This document shows, in pieces, positions 1-6,162 of a stretch of DNA of 7,689 bases. The stretch is from NCBI GenBank assembly GCA_030642405.1, contig DAOWNV010000128.1:1-7689 (forward strand). The letters run 5' to 3'. The notes under the pieces are model-generated. The model searched no databases. It was given only the letters and a program-made list of their open reading frames with translations, and was not told where the DNA came from. This stretch comes from Desulfosarcina sp. (GTDB taxonomy: Bacteria; Desulfobacterota; Desulfobacteria; Desulfobacterales; Desulfosarcinaceae). Made by a program: the position numbers and the translations under genes. Position 1 is the first letter of the stretch, and the number at the start of each line of letters is the position of its first letter.

Positions 1-35
1 AATCGTATTATTGAGACTATATCAAGGAGAGAAGA

Positions 36-224
36 ATGTTAGCATCACTTATCACGTTACCCGATGGGAACTCCCATTCTTTACTATCCCTGATACCTAC
101 GGATAGTAACCAGCGTTTCACAACGGGTATGACCATACAGGCGGGTGCAAATTCCCTGTTCCTGGGTGATAGTGCTATCCAACCGATAGAATTATCAACA
201 GGTAGCATTTTGCAGTTTCGATAA
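36..224 (+). CDS. hypothetical 62-residue protein upstream of flhF
   Basis: I do not recognise this protein. The ATG has a good Shine-Dalgarno sequence (AAGGAGA at 24-30, about six bases away) and overlaps a TAG at 40-42 that closes the frame entering from the left edge, an arrangement typical of translational coupling. The product is polar and rich in Ser, Thr, Leu and Ile, with no signal peptide, membrane helix or cysteines. It lies where the N-domain and P-loop of FlhF should be encoded, but it shows no clean GxTGxGKT motif. It could be a real small gene or an out-of-frame relic of a damaged flhF. The RBS argues for the first; the FlhF-like residues just downstream in another frame argue for the second. 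Confidence 0.35.
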   Translation: MLASLITLPDGNSHSLLSLIPTDSNQRFTTGMTIQAGANSLFLGDSAIQPIELSTGSILQFR

Positions 225-246
225 CTTTTCCTTCGGTGCGAATTGT

Positions 247-1008
247 ATGTTGAACAACATCGCCCAAATGATGAACCTTCCTCTTGTGGTCATCCATGAT
301 TCAAAACAGCTTCAATCCGTATTAAACGACATGGCGGATGTTGATGTGATTCTTATCGATACACCTGGACTCGGTATAAAGGAGGAGGCAATAATAGAAA
401 AAGTGGGTGGATTGCTCCGATTGGCGAAAGTTGACGAGATACACCTTGTGGCCGATGCAACGGTCAGAGCAGAGGTGTTTGAGGCCAATGCGAAGGCCTT
501 CCTTCCTTTGGGAGCAAACCGACTTTTGTTTACTCATGTTGAAGAAACGGTACAAGACCAAAACCTGTTTGTATTGAGAAACTTTGTTGGTTTGCCTGTT
601 GCATTCTACAGCGATGGAATCGATTTATACAATGACTTGAAAGTGGCCGATAACCAATGGTTGAAAAAAGTGACGGGCTCCTCTCCATTAAATAATTTGC
701 AGAACCGCACACAAGAAAAAGATTCTGTTGATTTTGAATCCTTAAGACACCGAACGGAAAAAAACACTACAAGAATTGTTTCAAGTGAGAAATCATCAGA
801 GGTTGTCGTCAATAGAAATTCAGAATTGTTTCACCGTCCGGATTGCAGATCGGTAAGATCTATCAAAAAAGCCAATTTGATGGTTTTTAGCGATTCGGAA
901 CAAGCTGTGGAAAGTGGATTTAAACCCTGTATGGCCTGCTGTTCTACAAGCAGAATCGAACCATGGGACAAGGAAACCAATCATCATCAGCATGCAAAAG
1001 CTATGTAA
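247..1008 (+). CDS. flhF: FlhF-like SRP-type GTPase, N-terminally incomplete, with C-terminal Ada-like zinc-finger module
   Basis: FlhF is an SRP-family GTPase that marks the site, and helps set the number, of polar flagella. Residues 1-144 from this ATG align by eye with the second half of its G domain: DVILIDTPG (33-41) is the G3 region, HLVADAT (66-72) matches the usual HLVLSAT, LPLGANRLLFTHVEET (86-101) is the G4 region, and LPVAFYSDGIDLYNDLKVA (116-134) is the typical closing strand. G3 is DTPG rather than DTAG, and G4 is THVEE rather than TKLDE, so nucleotide binding may be weakened. The P-loop half is absent. The frame stays open leftwards to 190 (stop TAG 187-189), reading QQVAFCSFDNFSFGAN, which resembles FlhF KKVALITLDTYRIGA. 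The ATG at 247 has no ribosome binding site, so it is probably an internal methionine of a disrupted gene. A polar linker (about 145-190) leads to a zinc-finger-like tail. flhG follows 19 bases later. FlhF identity is fairly sure; integrity is doubtful. Confidence 0.75.
   Translation: MLNNIAQMMNLPLVVIHDSKQLQSVLNDMADVDVILIDTPGLGIKEEAIIEKVGGLLRLAKVDEIHLVADATVRAEVFEANAKAFLPLGANRLLFTHVEETVQDQNLFVLRNFVGLPVAFYSDGIDLYNDLKVADNQWLKKVTGSSPLNNLQNRTQEKDSVDFESLRHRTEKNTTRIVSSEKSSEVVVNRNSELFHRPDCRSVRSIKKANLMVFSDSEQAVESGFKPCMACCSTSRIEPWDKETNHHQHAKAM
820..942 (+). other. Ada-like metal-binding module at the FlhF C-terminus
   Basis: This marks the part of the FlhF-like gene encoding residues 192-232. The segment reads FHRPDC at 195-200, then a hydrophobic stretch LMVFSDSEQAVESGFKPC (211-228) and CMACC (228-232). 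His196 or Cys200 with Cys228 and Cys231 (perhaps also Cys232) could form a four-ligand zinc site. The pattern x-H-R-P-x-C ... F-x-S-x-x-x-A-x-x-x-G-[FY]-x-P-C-x-x-C is that of the Ada metal-binding domain and of related small domains in many bacterial proteins. In Ada itself the ligands are four cysteines; here the first would be histidine, or the site would be three-ligand. Placement after a FlhF G domain is unusual as far as I know. Confidence 0.65.
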
Positions 1009-1027
1009 TTGAGGAGAACTAACGGCA

Positions 1028-1915
1028 ATGCCAAAATTTGAACAGAACGGGCAGGTGATTAACCTGACACAAAAAAGAAGACAGAAAGAATCAAATACAA
1101 TAGCAATGCATACAGATAAGTATTCCACAAGGGTGATATCAGTAACTAGTGGTAAAGGGGGCGTTGGAAAGACGAATATCGTGGCAAACCTTGGGTATTG
1201 CCTGAGAAAAGCTGGAAACAGAGTCCTGATTTTCGATGCGGACTTAGGGCTTGGTAATCTGGATGTTCTTTTGGGATTGGCTCCTAAATATAATCTTTCT
1301 CACGTCATCCAAGGTAAAAAGGCTTTATCAGAAATCATTGTTAAAGGACCCGGGAATATTGAAATTTTGCCGGCATCATCCGGAATTCAAGAATTGACGA
1401 GTCTCACAAGTTCCCAAAAAAATGATCTTTTCAATGAACTCAATAAGTTGTTGTCCAATTACGATATTGTCCTTTTTGATACGGCCGCCGGTATCTCCTC
1501 CAACGTGCTTAGTTTTAATGCATCCGCAAATGAAATTATGGTGGTTATCACTCCGGAGCCGACATCAATAACAGATGCCTATGCGCTGATAAAGGTTCTT
1601 TCGATTAAGTATCATGAGAAATATTTCCGGTTGATTGTCAACCTGGCGAAAAATAACAGAGAGGCTGATGATGTGAGCCGGCAGCTCTGCCTTGTCGCTG
1701 ATCGTTTTTTAGATGTTTCCATCGAATATTTCGGAAGTGTTTTAGCGGATGAGAATGTTAAGAAAAGTGTCTGCAAACAAAAAATTGTTTGTGAAATGGC
1801 CCCGATGACAAAAGCCGGCAGGAATTTTTCAGAACTGACACATAAACTAATCCGATCCATGCCCATGATTTCGCAATCGGAGAATAAGGCTTTGATGTGG
1901 AGAGATATCCTGTGA
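1028..1915 (+). CDS. flhG: FlhG/FleN, MinD-family ATPase controlling flagellar number
   Basis: FlhG is a membrane-associated ParA/MinD-type ATPase that works with FlhF to limit flagellar number, and in several polar flagellates it also restrains the master regulator. The 295-residue product has the deviant Walker A motif GKGGVGKT (42-49), the switch-I-like stretch DADLGLGNLDVLLG (70-83), and a Walker B region DIVLFDTAAGI (146-156). TPEPTSITDAYALIK follows, as in MinD/FlhG. Length fits the family. The start is chosen because GAGGAGA (1010-1016) lies upstream of ATG 1028; a later ATG at 1106 has no such site. The first 30 residues are polar and basic but lack the DQAxxLR helix by which canonical FlhG stimulates the FlhF GTPase. 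The gene is 19 bases after flhF, so the two are probably cotranscribed. Confidence 0.93.
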   Translation: MPKFEQNGQVINLTQKRRQKESNTIAMHTDKYSTRVISVTSGKGGVGKTNIVANLGYCLRKAGNRVLIFDADLGLGNLDVLLGLAPKYNLSHVIQGKKALSEIIVKGPGNIEILPASSGIQELTSLTSSQKNDLFNELNKLLSNYDIVLFDTAAGISSNVLSFNASANEIMVVITPEPTSITDAYALIKVLSIKYHEKYFRLIVNLAKNNREADDVSRQLCLVADRFLDVSIEYFGSVLADENVKKSVCKQKIVCEMAPMTKAGRNFSELTHKLIRSMPMISQSENKALMWRDIL

Positions 1916-2075
1916 ATTTAAGATACATAGATTCATATGAAAGAAAATGAATGATTTTAGGTGAAAATTAGGATCGAGGCCAGAACGGCCTGGAGGATGT
2001 TCTTTCTTTCCCGGTAGGAAAGAGTAACGGTGCCTCATAAGTAAAACGGAAGAATTCCTAAAAGTGGAGACTAAC
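1916..2075 (+). promoter_or_regulatory. possible structured leader of fliA
   Basis: The flhG-fliA gap is much longer than other gaps in the block. It contains an AGGCC/GGCCT hairpin (1977-1981 with 1987-1991, loop AGAAC) and an eight-pair hairpin with one T·G pair (2004-2011 with 2017-2024, loop CGGTA). GAGGC (1976-1980) could alternatively pair with GCCTC (2032-2036), enclosing the second hairpin and excluding the first. No T-run follows either hairpin, so it does not look like a terminator. I see no clear -35/-10 or -24/-12 promoter. It may be an untranslated leader controlling fliA, or merely spacer. Confidence 0.3.
2064..2070 (+). promoter_or_regulatory. ribosome binding site deciding the fliA start
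   Basis: GTGGAGA ends five bases before ATG 2076. Its GTG is in frame and could be misread as the start codon, but its position as the Shine-Dalgarno core makes ATG 2076 the better call. Confidence 0.7.
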
Positions 2076-2834
2076 ATGGATTTGGCACAAACAAAGGAAG
2101 AATGTTTTGGGAAAAACAGTCACTTACTACGAAACCAGATTATCAACGAGTATTTACCTTATGTAAAGCGTATCGTTAATCGAATTGCTGTAAGTTTGCC
2201 GGCCACCATAGAGGTAGACGATCTTGTCAACGTAGGAATCATCGGTTTGATTCAGGCCATCGAGCGGTACGATCCTAACAGAGATAATAAATTTATTACC
2301 TATGCAGTATTTCGAATTAAAGGGGCGGTTTTAAGTGAACTTCGATCGCGGGATTTTTTGGGCCGTACAACACGCAAGAAAATCAGGGATTTGGAGAAGG
2401 CCTACTTGAAACTGGAACAGAAATTGGGTCGTGAGGTAGCAGATGAGGAGGTGGCAAAGGAAATGAATATGGATCTGGAACAATTTTACAAGGTCAAACG
2501 GATGTCTAGTATCTCTTTTGTCAGTTTCGAAGAGGTCGGTTATACTTCACGCGACGATAGCGCGACTCTTTCCAGTAGCCTGGCAGCCGGTAATGCAGAT
2601 GATGCGTTATCTTTGACTACTATGAAGGAGATAAAGGCAACCATAGCGAAAAATATAGACCTGCTTCCGGAAAAAGAGAGGCTGGTTGTTTCCCTTTACT
2701 ACTCGGACGAATTAACCATGAAAGAGATCGGTAAAGTCATGAATATTACCGAATCGCGTGTTTCACAGATTCACGCGCAGGCGATTATCCACTTGAGGGG
2801 GAAACTGCGAAGGGAAGGTCTTCTCGAAGATTAG
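2076..2834 (+). CDS. fliA: RNA polymerase sigma factor FliA (sigma28)
   Basis: FliA directs RNA polymerase to late flagellar and chemotaxis promoters and is normally held by the anti-sigma factor FlgM, which is not in this window. The 252-residue product shows region 2 at about 19-93, including DDLVNVGIIGLIQAIERYDP (48-67) and FITYAVFRIKGAVLSELR (73-90). Region 3 runs from roughly 100 to 145. Region 4 spans 196-252, with the helix-turn-helix in LTMKEIGKVMNITESRVSQIH. Absence of a region 1.1 and the length fit the FliA/WhiG group. ATG 2076 is preferred because GTGGAGA (2064-2070) is its Shine-Dalgarno sequence. A GTG at 2064, in frame and four codons earlier, would lie inside that site and has only a distant GGAAG before it. 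Confidence 0.95.
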   Translation: MDLAQTKEECFGKNSHLLRNQIINEYLPYVKRIVNRIAVSLPATIEVDDLVNVGIIGLIQAIERYDPNRDNKFITYAVFRIKGAVLSELRSRDFLGRTTRKKIRDLEKAYLKLEQKLGREVADEEVAKEMNMDLEQFYKVKRMSSISFVSFEEVGYTSRDDSATLSSSLAAGNADDALSLTTMKEIKATIAKNIDLLPEKERLVVSLYYSDELTMKEIGKVMNITESRVSQIHAQAIIHLRGKLRREGLLED

Positions 2835-2865
2835 GTGCAACGGAAAAAGTAGGGGAGAGAGAGGG

Positions 2866-3318
2866 ATGTTAAATATTTGTAATAAGATGTTAAGACGTTT
2901 TACCTCCGATAAAGGCGGTAGGGTGGAATTGGAAACGAGTGATATGAATCTGAGTCCGGTGGCGTCAAAGTGCCTGGTCGATTTTGACTCGGACCCCGAC
3001 ATTTCCAAAGAACATGAACTCGAACATAGGGCCCTGATTTATCTGATGACCCAAAAAACAGATTCCGTGCTTGGAGCATTAGCCAACACGATAGAGCAGG
3101 AACGCCAAAAACTGGGCATTGTCGTCAGAAAACCGTCTAAGGTAAAAACGGTAGACCTGCCTCCAAGTGCTGCTTTGGATGATAAGGAGTGCTGCTTTTC
3201 TGTATATGATCGAATTATGCCACTTATTGATGAAGGGTTTACCGTATCTAAAATTGCTCGCAAGCTGGAATTACCAGAGTTGGAGATTTCCATGGTGATG
3301 CGGTTAAATGCGTCGTGA
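2866..3318 (+). CDS. small uncharacterised protein with helix-turn-helix-like C-terminus (DUF2802/DUF6115-like)
   Basis: The 150-residue product has three visible parts. The polar N-terminus (1-50) has no membrane helix or signal peptide. An amphipathic, probably helical stretch follows at 50-83 (ALIYLMTQKTDSVLGALA then TIEQERQKLG). After a Pro-rich spacer comes a C-terminal unit at 113-148, VYDRIMPLIDEGFTVSKIA followed by RKLELPELEISMVMRL. That last unit resembles the helix-turn-helix-like end of DUF2802/DUF6115 proteins found in motility and chemotaxis loci, a comparison made from memory. Proteins of this kind usually have an N-terminal membrane helix, which is missing here. The start has a strong GGGGAG (2852-2857) eight bases upstream. 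The gene is 31 bases after fliA and just before a terminator, so it is probably the last gene of the flhF-fliA operon. Its function is unknown; a regulatory or adaptor role is a guess. Confidence 0.8.
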   Translation: MLNICNKMLRRFTSDKGGRVELETSDMNLSPVASKCLVDFDSDPDISKEHELEHRALIYLMTQKTDSVLGALANTIEQERQKLGIVVRKPSKVKTVDLPPSAALDDKECCFSVYDRIMPLIDEGFTVSKIARKLELPELEISMVMRLNAS

Positions 3319-3357
3319 TTTCAGCCTTTTTATAAGGTAACGGGTTAGGGGAAAAAA

Positions 3358-3400
3358 AGACCGGTGGGGCCATAATTGCCTACCGGTTTGCTATTTATTT
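3358..3400 (+). terminator. probable rho-independent terminator after the fliA block
   Basis: ACCGGTGGG (3360-3368) pairs with CCTACCGGT (3379-3387), giving nine pairs with one G·T, and the stem can extend past a bulged G with one more C-G pair. The loop is about eight to ten bases. A T-rich but interrupted tail (TTGCTATTTATTT) follows and an A-run (GAAAAAAAG) precedes it, so it could work in both directions. It sits 40 bases after the small gene's stop and ahead of the sigma54 element, as expected for an operon boundary. Confidence 0.7.
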
Positions 3401-3468
3401 GGGCAGACGTACTTTATTAACTCCCGGATTTTATAGCCTGAACGCTTCCAAAGATGATTCATATTTTA

Positions 3469-3484
3469 TGGTACATAGATTGCA
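3469..3484 (+). promoter_or_regulatory. sigma54 (RpoN) -24/-12 promoter for the flgF operon
   Basis: TGGTACATAGATTGCA matches the consensus TGGCAC-N5-TTGCA with one clear mismatch, and has the invariant GG (3470-3471) and GC (3482-3483) exactly ten bases apart. Transcription would start near 3495, giving a leader of about 38 bases before flgF. RpoN with an enhancer-binding protein commonly drives middle (rod and ring) flagellar genes in polar flagellates. I could not identify an activator site upstream. Confidence 0.7.
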
Positions 3485-3532
3485 GTCCAATTATGTTATG
3501 TCAACTTAAACCAACATACGGGAGAAACAACG

Positions 3533-4279
3533 ATGAGTGGTGGAATGTACCTTGCCGCTGCGGGTGCCTTAGTCCAACAATTGCGATTGGAAGTATTGGC
3601 CAATAACGTGGCCAATATCAACACGGTTGGCTTCAAAGGTGAGCAATCAGTATTTCAAATTCCGGAAGAATCGAAAAATCAGACCATCGAAACTTCCCTT
3701 GAAGGTATACAAACCCTATCTCCTTATGCGCCGCCTTATACAACAACTACTGATTTCAGTCAGGGTGCGCTTCAGCCCACCGGCAACACGCTGGATGTTG
3801 CCGTTAGCGGTGATGGCTTTTTTTCTATTCAGACCCCTGTAGGAGTGCAGTATACCCGGCAAGGAAATTTTACCCGAAATGCACAAGGAGTTTTGATTAC
3901 GCCTGACGGTTATCCGGTTTTGGGTGAAGGGGGAGAAATCACCTTGGAAGAAGGAATAGTAAAAATTGATCTTGAAGGGAACGTATATGTGGATGGGGAC
4001 GAAGTTGGGCGGTTACAGATCACCGATTTTCTCAACAGGGGTGTTTTAAAAAAAGCTGGAGAGGGGCGGTTTGTTGTTCTGAGGCAAGATGCAGCTGGTC
4101 AGCGCCCGGAAAAAACTACTTTGCGTCAAGGATATATCGAAACATCTAATGTCAACCCTGTCAGGGCCATGACGGAAATGATCGAAACCTCACGGATGTT
4201 TGAAGCTTATCAAAAAGTCATTAAGAGCGCAGATGACGCAACGGCAAGGAGTATTAAGGATGTTGGGACAATCGCATAA
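3533..4279 (+). CDS. flgF: flagellar basal-body proximal rod protein FlgF
   Basis: FlgF forms part of the proximal rod, the drive shaft crossing the periplasm, and is exported by the flagellar type III apparatus without a cleaved signal. The 248-residue product has the N-terminal rod signature LANNVANINTVGFKG (22-36), a central FlgE/F/G-type beta domain containing LDVAVSGDGFFSIQT and YTRQGNFTRNAQGVLITPDG, and a C-terminal helix region with TSNVNPVRAMTEMIETSRMF and YQKVIKSAD (about 204-234). It lacks the extra loop that marks the distal rod protein. The start has GGGAG (3520-3524); an in-frame ATG at 3545 is possible but lacks its own site. Two stop codons in tandem (TAATAA) close it. It is first in its operon, and flgG follows 35 bases later. 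Confidence 0.93.
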   Translation: MSGGMYLAAAGALVQQLRLEVLANNVANINTVGFKGEQSVFQIPEESKNQTIETSLEGIQTLSPYAPPYTTTTDFSQGALQPTGNTLDVAVSGDGFFSIQTPVGVQYTRQGNFTRNAQGVLITPDGYPVLGEGGEITLEEGIVKIDLEGNVYVDGDEVGRLQITDFLNRGVLKKAGEGRFVVLRQDAAGQRPEKTTLRQGYIETSNVNPVRAMTEMIETSRMFEAYQKVIKSADDATARSIKDVGTIA

Positions 4280-4314
4280 TAAGTGTCAATCCAAATAAAA
4301 ATTAGGAGAGGATA

Positions 4315-5103
4315 ATGATTAGAAGCCTATGGTCTGCATCCACAGGCATGCAGGCGCAGACATTGAACATTGCTGTGATTTCCAACAATTTGGCCAATGT
4401 CGGAACTTCCGGTTTCAAGAAGAGCAGGGCTGATTTCCAGGACCTGTTATATCAGACCCTGCGATCACCTGGAGTCTCCTCGTCTGCGAACACGCAGGTA
4501 CCGACAGGCATCCAGGTGGGACATGGCGTTCGTCCGGCAGCCACTCAGAAAATGTTCAGCCAGGGAGAATTCAGTCATACCCAGAATGAACTTGACATTG
4601 CCATCGAGGGCGGTGGATTTTTTCAGATCATCCAACCCAACGGAGAAACCGGGTATTCCCGCGCCGGTACATTCAAGTTGGATAGCGATGGGCGAATGGT
4701 TACTTCGGACGGATTTTCCATAGAACCGGAAATTACCATTCCGGCCGATACGGTTGGTATTTCCATTGGAACCGACGGGACGGTTTCCGTGCTGTTGGCA
4801 GGGGACAATCAGCCTTCAGAAATCGGTACTATTGAACTGGCTCAGTTCATTAATCCTGCAGGATTGAAAAGCATTGGCAGAAATCTCTATATCACCACTG
4901 CTGCATCGGGTGACGCCACAACCGGTATCCCTGGGGAGGCCGGGTACGGAACGATTGCGCAAGGGTATCTGGAGCTATCCAATGTCAGTGTGGTGGACGA
5001 GATGGTCAACATGATTGTTGCCCAGCGGGCTTATGAGATCAACAGCAAGACCATACAGGCGTCTGATAAAATGCTGGAGACAGCCACAAACCTGAAGAGG
5101 TAG
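4315..5103 (+). CDS. flgG: flagellar basal-body distal rod protein FlgG
   Basis: FlgG polymerises into the distal rod, which passes through the P and L rings. The 262-residue product begins MIRSLWSASTGMQAQ and carries SNNLANVGTSGFKKSRADF (23-41). The stretch YQTLRSPGVSSS with VPTGIQVGHGV (46-72) corresponds to the FlgG-specific insertion that makes the rod straight and rigid, and it separates this protein from FlgF and from the hook protein FlgE. The central domain contains LDIAIEGGGFFQI and YSRAGTFKLDSDGRMVTSDG. The C-terminus has VVDEMVNMIVAQRAYEINS (226-244) and TIQASDKML. Length is the family standard. AGGAGAGG (4304-4311) precedes the ATG. The stop is two bases before the flgA start, so the two are probably translationally coupled. 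Confidence 0.96.
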   Translation: MIRSLWSASTGMQAQTLNIAVISNNLANVGTSGFKKSRADFQDLLYQTLRSPGVSSSANTQVPTGIQVGHGVRPAATQKMFSQGEFSHTQNELDIAIEGGGFFQIIQPNGETGYSRAGTFKLDSDGRMVTSDGFSIEPEITIPADTVGISIGTDGTVSVLLAGDNQPSEIGTIELAQFINPAGLKSIGRNLYITTAASGDATTGIPGEAGYGTIAQGYLELSNVSVVDEMVNMIVAQRAYEINSKTIQASDKMLETATNLKR

Positions 5104-5105
5104 AT

Positions 5106-6104
5106 GTGAGGAACAGTAGAGGAATAAAATGGCGTTGGATGTCTATTTTCCGGATCGCAGGATTTATCACAATCCTTTCTTTTTATCCGTTAAGCTTATT
5201 GGGGGCTGATTTTTCCTTGACCCTGAAGCCAACAGCTCAAGTCGATCGAAGTCCCGTACGACTATCGGATATAGCTATGATAGACGGTCCTTCGGTTTTA
5301 CTAAAAGAAACGATAAAAAATGTCATTGTTACCCAGTCACCACAACCGGGCCGGACCAGGTTTGTGGGTGTGGATTTCATTCGTATTCGACTCAAACAGG
5401 CGGGGATCGACACAGGTTCCATCCTTTTCAGCGGTAGCGAGGACGTGTCAGTTACACGAAAAGCTGCCGTGATGCCCTCTGCGAAAATCAAACAGGCAGT
5501 TGAGTTTCAGATTAGAAACCACATGCCATGGAACAACGAAGAAGTCTCCATCGATGGTATCTCCTTCGATGAAAGTCTAATGCTGCCTACAGGTAAACTT
5601 TCATATAAGATCGTACCCAAGCGTAACGAAGATTACCTTGGGCGTACCGTCTTGGCTCTTCATCTTTATGTTGATGGTGAATCGGTGAGAAAAATATGGG
5701 TAAATGCAACCATTTCCGTGATGGCGGAGGTGGTGACAGTCATCCGTCCGTTGGGTAAACATCAGCATATCGAATTCGAAGATGTAGAGTTAAAAAGACG
5801 TGATCTGGCCAAATTGCCTTCCAATACCGTTCGGAAAATCGAGGACGTTTTGGGCAATAGAGCGACTAGGATGATATACCCACATACCGTTCTTCAAACG
5901 AGTATGATTGTCTCACCACCTCTTGTTAGGCGTGGCGACATGGTTAAAATTGTGGCCAATACCGGACCGATGACGATCACCGCAACCGGCAGGATCAAAC
6001 AGCAAGGGCGCAAAGGTGAGATGGTGCGAGTGGTCAATACGGATTCGAATCGTATCATCACTGCCAGGGTTGTAGGACCTGGAACAGTGGTTGTTGACTT
6101 CTGA
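5106..6104 (+). CDS. flgA: FlgA, periplasmic P-ring assembly chaperone
   Basis: FlgA is a periplasmic chaperone that helps FlgI assemble into the P ring around the rod. The 332-residue product starts with a basic segment and a hydrophobic core (AGFITILSFYPLSLLG) and probable signal peptidase I cleavage after Ala34. An N-terminal extension (about 35-205) includes VRLSDIAMIDGP. A SAF-type domain follows (209-274: IEFEDVELKRRDLAKLP, then GNRATRMIYPHTVL), then the conserved C-terminal beta domain (275-332: RRGDMVKIV, KGEMVRVVNTDSNRIITARV). This is well over 100 residues longer than the enterobacterial protein, as in many deltaproteobacteria. The GTG start at 5106 has AAGAGG (5095-5100) at the right distance, inside the end of flgG. 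An in-frame ATG at 5139 would shorten the n-region and is a weaker alternative. Confidence 0.92.
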   Translation: MRNSRGIKWRWMSIFRIAGFITILSFYPLSLLGADFSLTLKPTAQVDRSPVRLSDIAMIDGPSVLLKETIKNVIVTQSPQPGRTRFVGVDFIRIRLKQAGIDTGSILFSGSEDVSVTRKAAVMPSAKIKQAVEFQIRNHMPWNNEEVSIDGISFDESLMLPTGKLSYKIVPKRNEDYLGRTVLALHLYVDGESVRKIWVNATISVMAEVVTVIRPLGKHQHIEFEDVELKRRDLAKLPSNTVRKIEDVLGNRATRMIYPHTVLQTSMIVSPPLVRRGDMVKIVANTGPMTITATGRIKQQGRKGEMVRVVNTDSNRIITARVVGPGTVVVDF

Positions 6105-6145
6105 CGGTTTCGGTCCACAATCAAAAAGAAAGTTATGTAACAAGA

Positions 6146-6154
6146 GGGAGGAGA
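6146..6154 (+). promoter_or_regulatory. ribosome binding site deciding the flgH start
   Basis: GGGAGGAGA is close to a full anti-Shine-Dalgarno match and lies eight bases before ATG 6163. It rules against the in-frame ATG at 6091, which would bury the lipoprotein signal behind 24 extra residues. Confidence 0.75.
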
Positions 6155-6162
6155 AGACGATT

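Larger units (their letters stand above)
3319..3532. other. intergenic region between the fliA block and the flgF operon
   Basis: This is the longest gene-free stretch in the window (214 bases). It holds the terminator hairpin at 3360-3387 and the sigma54 element at 3469-3484. The AT-rich part between them (about 3400-3468) could hold activator sites, but I see no repeat that supports one. No small ORF with a ribosome binding site is evident. Confidence 0.6.

Noticed and set aside
820..1128. 102-codon minus-strand ORF across the flhF-flhG junction
   Set aside because: It is the antisense shadow of two recognisable + strand genes, and its Cys/Phe-rich composition is that of reversed coding sequence.
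1970..2040. Cyclic-di-GMP (GEMM-I) riboswitch before fliA, suggested by CCGGTAGG followed by TAACGGTGCC
   Set aside because: The 3' half has some likeness to GEMM-I, but the diagnostic 5' part (AGGGCAAACC and GGGACGCAAAGCC) is missing, so I do not call it.
2064..2834. fliA starting at GTG 2064
   Set aside because: The GTG lies within the Shine-Dalgarno sequence of ATG 2076 and has no well-placed site of its own.
3360..3387. Two ACCGGT palindromes as a paired operator site
   Set aside because: Their arrangement as the two arms of a hairpin between an A-run and a T-rich tail is better explained as a terminator.
3627..3842. 71-codon + strand ORF inside flgF
   Set aside because: It is an alternative frame of conserved flgF coding sequence with no independent support.
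4397..4723. 108-codon + strand ORF inside flgG
   Set aside because: It lies wholly inside a well-conserved FlgG frame, has Arg- and Ser-rich shadow composition and no supporting ribosome binding site.
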